NCBI GenBank assembly: GCA_002715545.1
Contig: PAZI01000032.1
Location: forward strand, 13,015 to 19,121
DNA length: 6,107 bases
Direction: 5' to 3'
Source of the DNA: Methanobacteriota archaeon
GTDB taxonomy: Archaea > Thermoplasmatota > Poseidoniia > Poseidoniales > SP79
Of this stretch, positions 1-5,666 are shown piece after piece (the stretch's first letter is position 1; the number at the start of each line of letters is the position of its first letter). Under the pieces are notes generated by a model. That model did no database searches. It saw only the letters and a program-made list of their open reading frames with translations, and was not told where the DNA came from. The position numbers and the translations under genes are program-made.

Positions 1-1
1 C

Positions 2-1201
2 CTCATGGGTCTCAACCAAGCGAAAGCTGGTGACGATAATCCGAGCATCCCCCGGCGAGGAGATCTTGCTCTACCTCACAATATCCCTGCAATGGAATAT
101 CTCATGCTCGATGGAGGTCAATTCTCTAAATCACGCAAGCATGCAATTTGGCTTCCATCGTTCTTAGAGCATCATGACCCAGATCAATTGCGGTACTATC
201 TGACTATTCAGATGCCTGAACAATCTGATGCTGATTTCACATGGAAGGAATTTGTTGAGCGGGTTAATCATGAATTGATCAGTACGTATGGTAACCTTGT
301 ACACAGAGTCCTTTCATTATGTCAGCGCATTGTCGACGAGGATAACAAGCAGATTTCAATCGCTCACTTCAATGACCAAGTGCGTTTCAGTGATGCCACT
401 GCTGCAGTTCAGGAAAGAGCCGAGGCAGCCACCCTCCATCTTCGTCATTCTGAATTCAAGAAAGCGCTCAAGGAGATTATGGCCATCTGCCAATTTGGAA
501 ACCAACATCTTCAGTCCAACGCACCATGGACTGCACTCAAGCCTCAAGAGGGTGTAGACCGCAGCGGGCCACTCGCAGCTCTCGCATGGGCTCTCAGACT
601 CGTTCGTAGTCTCGCCATCTGGACCCGCCCATTCATGCCATTCCAAGCTGAGAGACTCTGGAGGATGCTTGGTGAAGATGGAGGTATTTATGATGTCGAC
701 TGGCATACTGCTGCAGAATTAAACACGTTGCCTGAGCCATCTAATCAAATCTCACCACTCTTTCAACGCCTTGACTTGGACGAAATTCTTGAACGTGAAA
801 AGGAGATTGCAGGTGAAGATTCAGTCAGAAGAGATGAAGAACAAGATGCAGAAGTCGATAATGTGGAGGATGGAAGCATAGAGTTCGAGACCTTTGCCAA
901 GGTCGAGATGATTGTTGGCAAGGTAAAAACAGTGGACATCCATCCAAAAGCAGATCGGCTCTACGTTGTGTCAATCGATGATGGTAGTGAACAAGGTCGA
1001 ACAGTATGTGCGGGCCTGCGTGACCATTACGATGTTTCTGAACTTGTAGGCCGTAACGTAGTCGTCGTAGCCAACCTCGCCCCAAGAAAACTCAGAGGTA
1101 TCGAGTCAGAAGGAATGCTCCTAGCTGCTGATGGTGGTGAGGGTACTGTTTCGTTGCTCACGTTGGACAAAGATGTGCCACCAGGTTCCCTCGTCAGGTA
1201 A
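2..1201 (+). CDS. metG: Methionyl-tRNA synthetase, C-terminal part (5' end outside window)
   Basis: This is the C-terminal ~399 residues of a cytoplasmic class I synthetase that charges tRNA-Met. The frame is open to the left edge, so the ATG at 5 is an internal codon, not the start. Numbering from that Met, the ATP-binding KMSKS-type loop is FSKSR at 40-44, followed by the archaeal-type stretch KHAIWLPSFLE and DQLRYYLT. An alpha-helical anticodon-binding domain follows (about 70-260). It includes NAPW with W175, which probably corresponds to the anticodon-contacting Trp of MetRS, and RPFMPFQAERLW. An acidic linker (about 262-293) leads to a Trbp111/EMAP-type tRNA-binding OB domain (294-398) with FAKVEMIVGKV, HPKADRLY, GLRDHY and NLAPRKLRGIESEGM. 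Here the OB domain is fused; some archaea encode it as a separate small gene. The next gene follows after 53 bases. Identification is secure; only the N-terminal catalytic half is unseen. Confidence 0.96.
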   Translation, partial: LMGLNQAKAGDDNPSIPRRGDLALPHNIPAMEYLMLDGGQFSKSRKHAIWLPSFLEHHDPDQLRYYLTIQMPEQSDADFTWKEFVERVNHELISTYGNLVHRVLSLCQRIVDEDNKQISIAHFNDQVRFSDATAAVQERAEAATLHLRHSEFKKALKEIMAICQFGNQHLQSNAPWTALKPQEGVDRSGPLAALAWALRLVRSLAIWTRPFMPFQAERLWRMLGEDGGIYDVDWHTAAELNTLPEPSNQISPLFQRLDLDEILEREKEIAGEDSVRRDEEQDAEVDNVEDGSIEFETFAKVEMIVGKVKTVDIHPKADRLYVVSIDDGSEQGRTVCAGLRDHYDVSELVGRNVVVVANLAPRKLRGIESEGMLLAADGGEGTVSLLTLDKDVPPGSLVR

Positions 1202-1240
1202 GCATCAACATTGGTCCTGAACACATCTAAAGCCATTCAT

Positions 1241-1247
1241 GGAGTGG
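1241..1247 (+). promoter_or_regulatory. Shine-Dalgarno-like site for the YHYH lipoprotein gene
   Basis: GGAGTGG lies 7 bases before the ATG at 1255. It supports that ATG over the second in-frame ATG at 1264 and implies leadered translation of this gene. The 53-base gap after metG contains no convincing TATA box, so co-transcription with metG is possible. Confidence 0.55.
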
Positions 1248-1254
1248 ATTTTTC

Positions 1255-2211
1255 ATGCCTCGAATGGTTGCCTCACTTGTGATATTGCTAATGTTATCTT
1301 CCACCCTATCTGGTTGCCTCTCAGATGATTCTGGAATCGACATTTCGGACGAGGCAAGCGACATCAGGAACAGAGTATTCACCAATACGTCGCCACTTTG
1401 TACAGAATACATCGGTGAATTCTTTGCAGATGTGACTGACATATCTGAGAACAACAAACACCGAAGTGAAGTTCGCATCACTTCAACAGACTCATCATGT
1501 ACGATTGAAAGCAACGGCATTCCCAATCATGACTTTGGGGTTAATGGAAGGTTTGCGAACGCTGCTGCACCTGTGATTGAACAGTTCACATTCCCCCTTA
1601 ATCCAGTTGTGGCTGACAATCCAACACCACTTTCATTGAGGTATGACAATGCCATTTTCCTCAACGGGGTCAAACTCGATCTCCTTGCAGCTGCTTGTTA
1701 TGGTGTAGGACCTGACCCCCTGGGCAAGGAGAAAATAGGTTGTATGGATGGAAATGTATGGAGATATGACCCCATGCATCAATCAAATGATTTTGGAGAG
1801 GATTCCAACCATGCACATACTCAACCAGATGGGGCATACCACTACCATGGCGACCCCTCTGCAATGTATGACAAAACAGGATCTACGGCCTCTGGAGTGA
1901 TTGGGTTCGCAGCAGATGGGTTTCCAATTCTCGGGCCATATATCGATGACAACGGAACTGTCCGTGAAGTCACCTCAAGTTACATTTTACGAGAGGGTGA
2001 GCGAACCAATCTTGAAGGAGAAGAGGCCTTCCCAGGGAGCACTTGGAACGGCCAATTCAGAGATGATTTTGTCTGGCACGAAGGTCAAGGCGACCTCGAT
2101 GAGTGCAACGGTATGGTAATCGATGGAGGCTATGCTTACTTCGTCACCTTCAGCTTCCCTTGGGTGATTGGGTGCTATGCTGGGACTCCAGATGAGTCGT
2201 TTCGGAAGTGA
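1255..2211 (+). CDS. Secreted YHYH-domain lipoprotein, function unknown
   Basis: This 318-residue protein is predicted to be exported and lipid-anchored on the outside of the cell membrane. Residues 1-20 form a short signal peptide with hydrophobic core VASLVILLML, ending in the lipobox LSGC with Cys21 as the probable lipidated residue. An acidic, Ser-rich tether follows. The YHYH family signature is at 185-198: NHAHTQPDG followed by the tetrapeptide Tyr-His-Tyr-His at 195-198, then GFAADGFPILGPY. The C-terminus, FVTFSFPWVIGCYAGTP, also resembles the family. Seven further cysteines after Cys21 would suit disulphides in an extracellular protein. The His cluster suggests metal binding, but no reaction is known to me for this family. 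The ATG at 1255 is chosen because of the upstream GGAGTGG and because it gives a complete signal peptide. The gene converges on tsr3 with a 19-base gap. Family and export are fairly sure; role is open. Confidence 0.85.
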   Translation: MPRMVASLVILLMLSSTLSGCLSDDSGIDISDEASDIRNRVFTNTSPLCTEYIGEFFADVTDISENNKHRSEVRITSTDSSCTIESNGIPNHDFGVNGRFANAAAPVIEQFTFPLNPVVADNPTPLSLRYDNAIFLNGVKLDLLAAACYGVGPDPLGKEKIGCMDGNVWRYDPMHQSNDFGEDSNHAHTQPDGAYHYHGDPSAMYDKTGSTASGVIGFAADGFPILGPYIDDNGTVREVTSSYILREGERTNLEGEEAFPGSTWNGQFRDDFVWHEGQGDLDECNGMVIDGGYAYFVTFSFPWVIGCYAGTPDESFRK

Positions 2212-2230
2212 GCTTGAAAGAGCATTGAAA

Positions 2231-2740
2231 CTAGTCGAAGAATTCGAATTGTAACTGCACGAGCTCCTCAGAACTGGTTGCTTGACAATAAGCTTCCAGA
2301 GGTTCGCTATTCAACTTCAAAAACTGTTCACCCCATGTGATGGCTGCCAACACCTCATTGGCCTGTACCTCTTCTCCAAGCAGCATGAGGGCTGCGCCAA
2401 GAGCTTCAGCAGTCGATAGACGACCCGGTTTACCCCATGAGACTGGACTGGCAGCGAGCAAGAGCGGTAAAGTCCGGTGATGCAGGCGACGCGTTCGATC
2501 GAGTTCCTCAATCGAGGGTTCGATCGACTTCCATGAGCAATCAAGAGCGATGACAGATGGATGAGGGAGGTTTTTATCCTCAGGACCAAGGACCTTTCCA
2601 CAGAGTGGATCTAACAGAATTCCACGATATGGGCCACCAATACGTTGGTGAACAATGGCCAGTTCACGTCTTGCGAGCATTCTTGCCGTGCACTTTTTTG
2701 GATCGTCCTGCTGCAGATGAATGATGTGCAGCGGACGCAT
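2231..2740 (-). CDS. tsr3: Tsr3-type rRNA aminocarboxypropyltransferase (DUF367)
   Basis: Tsr3 transfers the 3-amino-3-carboxypropyl group of S-adenosylmethionine to a (methyl-pseudo)uridine in the helix 31 loop of small-subunit rRNA, late in 30S/40S maturation. The 169-residue product has the family's usual archaeal length and motif order. These are DDPKKCTARMLAR at 12-24, GILLDPLCGKVLGPED at 40-55, the ALDCSW segment ending at Trp70, LPLLLAASPVSWGKP at 91-105, RLSTAEALGAAL at 107-118, and a C-terminal WGEQFLKLN...LEAY tail. In solved Tsr3 structures the DCSW tryptophan lines the SAM pocket. The loop at 98-102 is SPVSW where I expect NPVNY. Start ATG 2738-2740 is preceded by GGGAGG five bases upstream. 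It lies 12 bases after mbf1 on the same strand, so the two are probably one transcript. Family assignment is strong; the modified base is inferred from homologues. Confidence 0.93.
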   Translation of the reverse strand: MRPLHIIHLQQDDPKKCTARMLARRELAIVHQRIGGPYRGILLDPLCGKVLGPEDKNLPHPSVIALDCSWKSIEPSIEELDRTRRLHHRTLPLLLAASPVSWGKPGRLSTAEALGAALMLLGEEVQANEVLAAITWGEQFLKLNSEPLEAYCQATSSEELVQLQFEFFD

Positions 2741-2745
2741 AATAT

Positions 2746-2751
2746 CCTCCC
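2746..2751 (-). promoter_or_regulatory. Shine-Dalgarno site for tsr3
   Basis: On the minus strand GGGAGG stands 5 bases before the tsr3 ATG, filling half of the 12-base gap after the mbf1 stop. It fixes the tsr3 start and suggests that tsr3 is re-initiated on an mbf1-tsr3 mRNA. Confidence 0.7.
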
Positions 2752-2752
2752 G

Positions 2753-3271
2753 TCAATCATCAGAACGTATCTCTGAGAGGTCAACAAGGTCACCAAGAGT
2801 CATCCCCTGACCTGGTACCGAACGTGTGACCGGCGTGGATTCCTGTCGAGTTACGAAGAGTTCGATATCAAGTAATTTCTCGATTTTACGCATCGTATCA
2901 TCAGGAGCAGGTTTTCCAGATTCTATACGTTGAATCACATTGATTCTCTCAGCAGCTGAGCGGGCGAACTCACGCTGATTCCAACCTCGAAGTTCTCGGG
3001 CCGACTTGATACGCGAAGAAAAGTCATGAACCAACTCCTCAACATCTTTCATCATGATATCACGACCTGTTTTCCCCGTTCGGCCATAACCTCCAGAGAA
3101 TTGCCGAGTTCTATGACTCCCGGCACCAGTTGAGCGCGGTGGAGATGGGCGCGGCTGCTCCCATGTCCGACCAGTCCTCTCAACACACTGGCGACAGGCC
3201 CTCACCTCTGCACGATCGACAACCACCATCCTAGTAGCGACCTTGGGGGCACCACAGAGTTCACAAGTCAC
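2753..3271 (-). CDS. mbf1: Archaeal multiprotein bridging factor 1 (zinc ribbon + XRE HTH)
   Basis: aMBF1 is a conserved archaeal protein related to eukaryotic MBF1; in archaea it is linked to ribosomes and translation rather than proven as a transcription coactivator. Using the GTG at 3271 gives 172 residues. A small zinc ribbon has Cys pairs at 3/6 and 26/29 (CELC, CRQC). A basic, Pro/Ser/Gly-rich linker runs from about 30 to 72. A Cro/C1-type helix-turn-helix covers about 80-139, with SARELRGWNQREFARSAAER and VIQRIESGKPAPDD as the recognition region. The C-terminal TLGDLVDL segment is typical of the family. A second in-frame GTG six bases upstream (3275-3277) would add two residues. I prefer 3271 because GGGAG lies 7 bases before it but only 1 base before the other, and because family members usually begin very close to the first Cys. 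It is divergent from PAN and followed 12 bases later by tsr3. Confidence 0.92.
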   Translation of the reverse strand: MTCELCGAPKVATRMVVVDRAEVRACRQCVERTGRTWEQPRPSPPRSTGAGSHRTRQFSGGYGRTGKTGRDIMMKDVEELVHDFSSRIKSARELRGWNQREFARSAAERINVIQRIESGKPAPDDTMRKIEKLLDIELFVTRQESTPVTRSVPGQGMTLGDLVDLSEIRSDD

Positions 3272-3278
3272 ATCCACA

Positions 3279-3283
3279 CTCCC
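3279..3283 (-). promoter_or_regulatory. Shine-Dalgarno site deciding the mbf1 start
   Basis: GGGAG on the minus strand is followed by T, GTG, GAT, GTG. The spacing is 1 base to the first GTG (3277) and 7 bases to the second (3271), so it favours the second as initiator. Confidence 0.5.
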
Positions 3284-3366
3284 GCAACCAGTACCTGCGC
3301 TACGAACGACTTGAATCTGCTGTACAAGGGGAAATCATCCATAAGTGAGGTCGGCCATCGTCAAAT
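3284..3366. promoter_or_regulatory. Divergent promoter region between mbf1 and PAN
   Basis: This is the only divergent gene pair in the window, so these bases (plus a few downstream) must hold the promoters of both mbf1 (minus) and PAN (plus), unless PAN's lies inside its own 5' end. No strong archaeal TATA box with a BRE is visible. The best weak candidate is ATAAG at 3341-3345, preceded by AAGGGGAAATCATCC. It sits about 26 bases before the PAN GTG, as a leaderless start would need. Read on the minus strand as CTTAT, the same site would give mbf1 a leader of about 40 bases. The region is certain by layout; the box is a guess. Confidence 0.35.
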
Positions 3367-4587
3367 GTGGGTACAGAGGTTGATGAAGGACCTACGCCGA
3401 TGCATCGAGATACGCTTGATGCTTCGACCAAGGACCTCGAGCAGACCATTGAGACACTGAGGAACAAAGCCCAGCATCTCATGTCAGACAAGGTTCTCTT
3501 AGAAGGACAAATTGCAGATCTGAGAAAGAGGGTCACGCGCCTTGACGATGATATACGAATGCTGAAATCACCACCACTTGTTGTTGGACAAATACAGGAT
3601 GTGATTGATTCGACAAAAGCAGTCGTTCGCTCAAGCAACGGCACAGTATTCCTTGTGCACATCAATCCTAAGATTGACTCTGCCAACTTAACTGCCGGGG
3701 CCAGAGTCAGCCTCCATCAAGATACTCTCTCGATTGTCGATGTTCTCGATGCAGGTCGCGACCCTCTTGTTACAGGTGCTGAGATGATTGAACAACCACG
3801 CACCACTTTCGCAGACCTTGGAGGTGTCGATGAACAGATTGAATTGCTCACTGAGGCGTTGATATGGCCTCTCACGCGCTCAGAAGACTTCCGACGGATA
3901 GGTATTGAACCACCGAAGGGCGTGCTTTTGGTTGGACCACCAGGATGTGGGAAAACGATGATGGCAAAGGCACTTGCATCATTAGCCCAAGCAACTTTCA
4001 TACGATTAGTTGGTTCAGAACTGGCCCAAAAATACATTGGAGAGGGGGGGCGGCTTGTCCGAGAGCTGTTCGATTTAGCGCGAACGAAGTCACCTTCAAT
4101 CGTCTTCATTGATGAAATCGATGCAATCGGGGCAAGACGGCTTGATTCAACCACATCAGGTGACAGAGAAGTGCAACGAACGCTCATGCAGCTACTCGCT
4201 GAATTAGATGGATTCGAACAGCTCGATGATGTGAAGATCATAGCGGCTACCAATCGACCAGATATCCTTGATGATGCACTTCTTCGACCGGGTCGTTTCG
4301 ACAGGGTCATCGAGATCCCATTACCTAACTTAGAAGCACGAAGTGCCATTCTGAAAATTCATTTCAGGAGTATCAAGACCTACAAACTGGACTTAAAGAA
4401 ATGGGGTAACAAGACAGAGGGATTCTCAGGGGCAGATATCAAGGCGTTGACTACAGAAGCAGGCATGGTCGCGCTTCGAGAGGGTAAGCGCCGTGTCACT
4501 GAAACACATATGTCAAAGGCATTCAAGCTCATTGACAAACAGCGTAAGGAAGCGGCCAGTATAGCAGCCCAAGCATTCTGGGCTTGA
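3367..4587 (+). CDS. pan: Proteasome-activating nucleotidase (PAN), AAA+ ATPase
   Basis: PAN is a hexameric cytoplasmic ATPase that unfolds substrates and threads them into the 20S proteasome; it is the archaeal counterpart of Rpt1-6. The 406 residues follow the PAN layout. An N-terminal coiled coil (about 16-67) is followed by the SPP linker (68-70) that in PAN carries a cis-proline, then an OB domain (about 71-125) and one AAA+ module. Walker A is GPPGCGKT at 190-197, with Cys where archaeal PAN usually has Thr. The aromatic pore loop is Y223-I-G, Walker B is FIDEID with D249/E250, sensor 1 is N296, the arginine fingers are R307 and R310, and GFSGADI is at 352-358. The protein ends Phe-Trp-Ala instead of a standard HbYX tail. 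The start is uncertain. GTG 3367 has no SD at normal distance, while ATG 3400 (Met12) has GAAGGA 9 bases upstream and keeps the whole coiled coil. The longer form is listed. No proteasome core genes are in the window. Confidence 0.94.
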   Translation: MGTEVDEGPTPMHRDTLDASTKDLEQTIETLRNKAQHLMSDKVLLEGQIADLRKRVTRLDDDIRMLKSPPLVVGQIQDVIDSTKAVVRSSNGTVFLVHINPKIDSANLTAGARVSLHQDTLSIVDVLDAGRDPLVTGAEMIEQPRTTFADLGGVDEQIELLTEALIWPLTRSEDFRRIGIEPPKGVLLVGPPGCGKTMMAKALASLAQATFIRLVGSELAQKYIGEGGRLVRELFDLARTKSPSIVFIDEIDAIGARRLDSTTSGDREVQRTLMQLLAELDGFEQLDDVKIIAATNRPDILDDALLRPGRFDRVIEIPLPNLEARSAILKIHFRSIKTYKLDLKKWGNKTEGFSGADIKALTTEAGMVALREGKRRVTETHMSKAFKLIDKQRKEAASIAAQAFWA

Positions 4588-4625
4588 GCCGAAATCATCA
4601 ACCCTATCCTGCACATCCCCTCAAC

Positions 4626-5666
4626 ATGGTCAACCCAATTGTGGAGTGTGTACCCAATATCAGTGAAGGTAGAGATGAAAGAGTGATCAAGAAAATTGTT
4701 GATGCTGCCCGGATTCCAGGAGTCAGCATCCTTGGTTGCGAGCCTGACAGCGACTACCATCGTACCGTCATCACATTGGGCGGTTCACCAGAGGATGTGA
4801 CTCAGGCTGCATTCATGCTGACAAAAGAGGCACTTGAATCCATAGACATGAGGACACATGAAGGCGAACATCCACGTATGGGAGCAGTTGACGTCATCCC
4901 CTTCATTCCCATTCGAGACATCAGTCTCGAGGAATGTGCAGCCCTTGCAGAAGGACTTGCTGAGCGCCTGTATTCTGAATTAGGATTGCCAACGTATCTT
5001 TACGGCACAGCTGCAGCATCACAAGGGCGAGGGAATCTATCCACTCTACGAAAAGGAGAGGTAGAGGGACTGAAGGATCGTTTCAAAGGAACAAGTGAGG
5101 TGCATGACGCCGAGACTGCATTGCCTGATTTTGGACCAGAATCATGGGATGAACGAATTGCACAAACGGGAGCTTCTGCAGTTGGAGCGAGGAAGATTCT
5201 AATCGCCTATAATGTCAATCTGGACGAAAAGGAACCTGTCGTCGCTCGCAAAGTGGGATCAATAATCCGCGCCTCTGGGCGACTCATTCGTTCAGAATCT
5301 GGAGCATCCCGACGCATCCCAGGTATGCTCGCCTCAGTCAAGGGGATGGGTGTGGCACTCGAAGCACATGGAATCTCACAGGTCTCAATGAATCTAGACG
5401 ATCATACTGTGACGCCGATGCACGTCGCTTTTCTTGCTGTCAGTTCTCTTGCGGAGGACCATGGAGTTCATACAAAAGGAAGTGAACTCGTCGGCCTCGT
5501 ACCCCTTGCCGCGATTCTTGAGGCAGGTCGTTGGTTCTGTGGAGCAGATGTCGAAGAAGAGGAGGTGATAGTCAATGCTGCAATCGATGGTCTTGGCCTA
5601 TCGGAGATATCTCCCTTCGAACCAAAGCAACGCATCATCGAATACGCTATGGGGTTGACATCATGA
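4626..5666 (+). CDS. ftcD: Glutamate formimidoyltransferase (FTCD N-terminal-type)
   Basis: The enzyme (EC 2.1.2.5) moves the formimino group of N-formimino-L-glutamate to tetrahydrofolate, giving 5-formimino-THF and glutamate, the last step of one histidine degradation route. The 346 residues cover the two formiminotransferase subdomains: IVECVPNISEGRD at 5-17, DSDYHRTVIT at 41-50, and GEHPRMGAVDVIPFIP around His82, the position of the catalytic His in mammalian FTCD. Later come LPTYLYG, a GRGNLSTLRKGE segment, GARKILIAYNVNL and QVSMNLDDH. The frame is open back to a TTG at 4584, but the ATG at 4626 is chosen because it places the family N-terminus and His82 exactly as expected and avoids overlap with PAN. 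No SD is visible before it. It starts 38 bases after PAN and its stop overlaps the next ATG. The stand-alone transferase, not the bifunctional fusion, is present. Confidence 0.94.
   Translation: MVNPIVECVPNISEGRDERVIKKIVDAARIPGVSILGCEPDSDYHRTVITLGGSPEDVTQAAFMLTKEALESIDMRTHEGEHPRMGAVDVIPFIPIRDISLEECAALAEGLAERLYSELGLPTYLYGTAAASQGRGNLSTLRKGEVEGLKDRFKGTSEVHDAETALPDFGPESWDERIAQTGASAVGARKILIAYNVNLDEKEPVVARKVGSIIRASGRLIRSESGASRRIPGMLASVKGMGVALEAHGISQVSMNLDDHTVTPMHVAFLAVSSLAEDHGVHTKGSELVGLVPLAAILEAGRWFCGADVEEEEVIVNAAIDGLGLSEISPFEPKQRIIEYAMGLTS

Noticed and set aside
17..80. Apparent insertion of about 15 residues before the FSKSR loop of MetRS
   Set aside because: Some archaeal MetRS proteins, such as Pyrococcus, have a similar-length segment here, so it is ordinary family variation.
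1249..1253. T-run after metG as a transcription terminator
   Set aside because: It has only five T and sits between the SD and the start codon of the next gene, so it is better seen as part of the leader.
2212..2230. Bidirectional terminator in the convergent gap between the YHYH gene and tsr3
   Set aside because: The 19-base gap has no T-tract or hairpin that I can support.
3300..3686. Minus-strand 128-codon frame across the divergent region and PAN 5' end
   Set aside because: It overlaps PAN coding sequence antisense and resembles no family. The divergent spacer is better explained by promoters.
4044..4050. Seven-G run inside PAN as a possible frameshift or programmed slippage site
   Set aside because: The reading frame continues correctly through the pore loop into EGGRLVRELF and Walker B, so no shift is needed.
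3717..4349. A 210-codon open frame on the minus strand opposite the PAN AAA+ module, rich in Ser, Arg and Pro
   Set aside because: It lies wholly antisense to a strongly conserved ATPase domain and shows no recognisable domain. It is a codon-bias shadow.
4584..4625. TTG at 4584 as start of the formimidoyltransferase, overlapping the PAN stop
   Set aside because: It adds 14 residues with no family match. ATG 4626 gives the expected N-terminus and puts the catalytic His at position 82.
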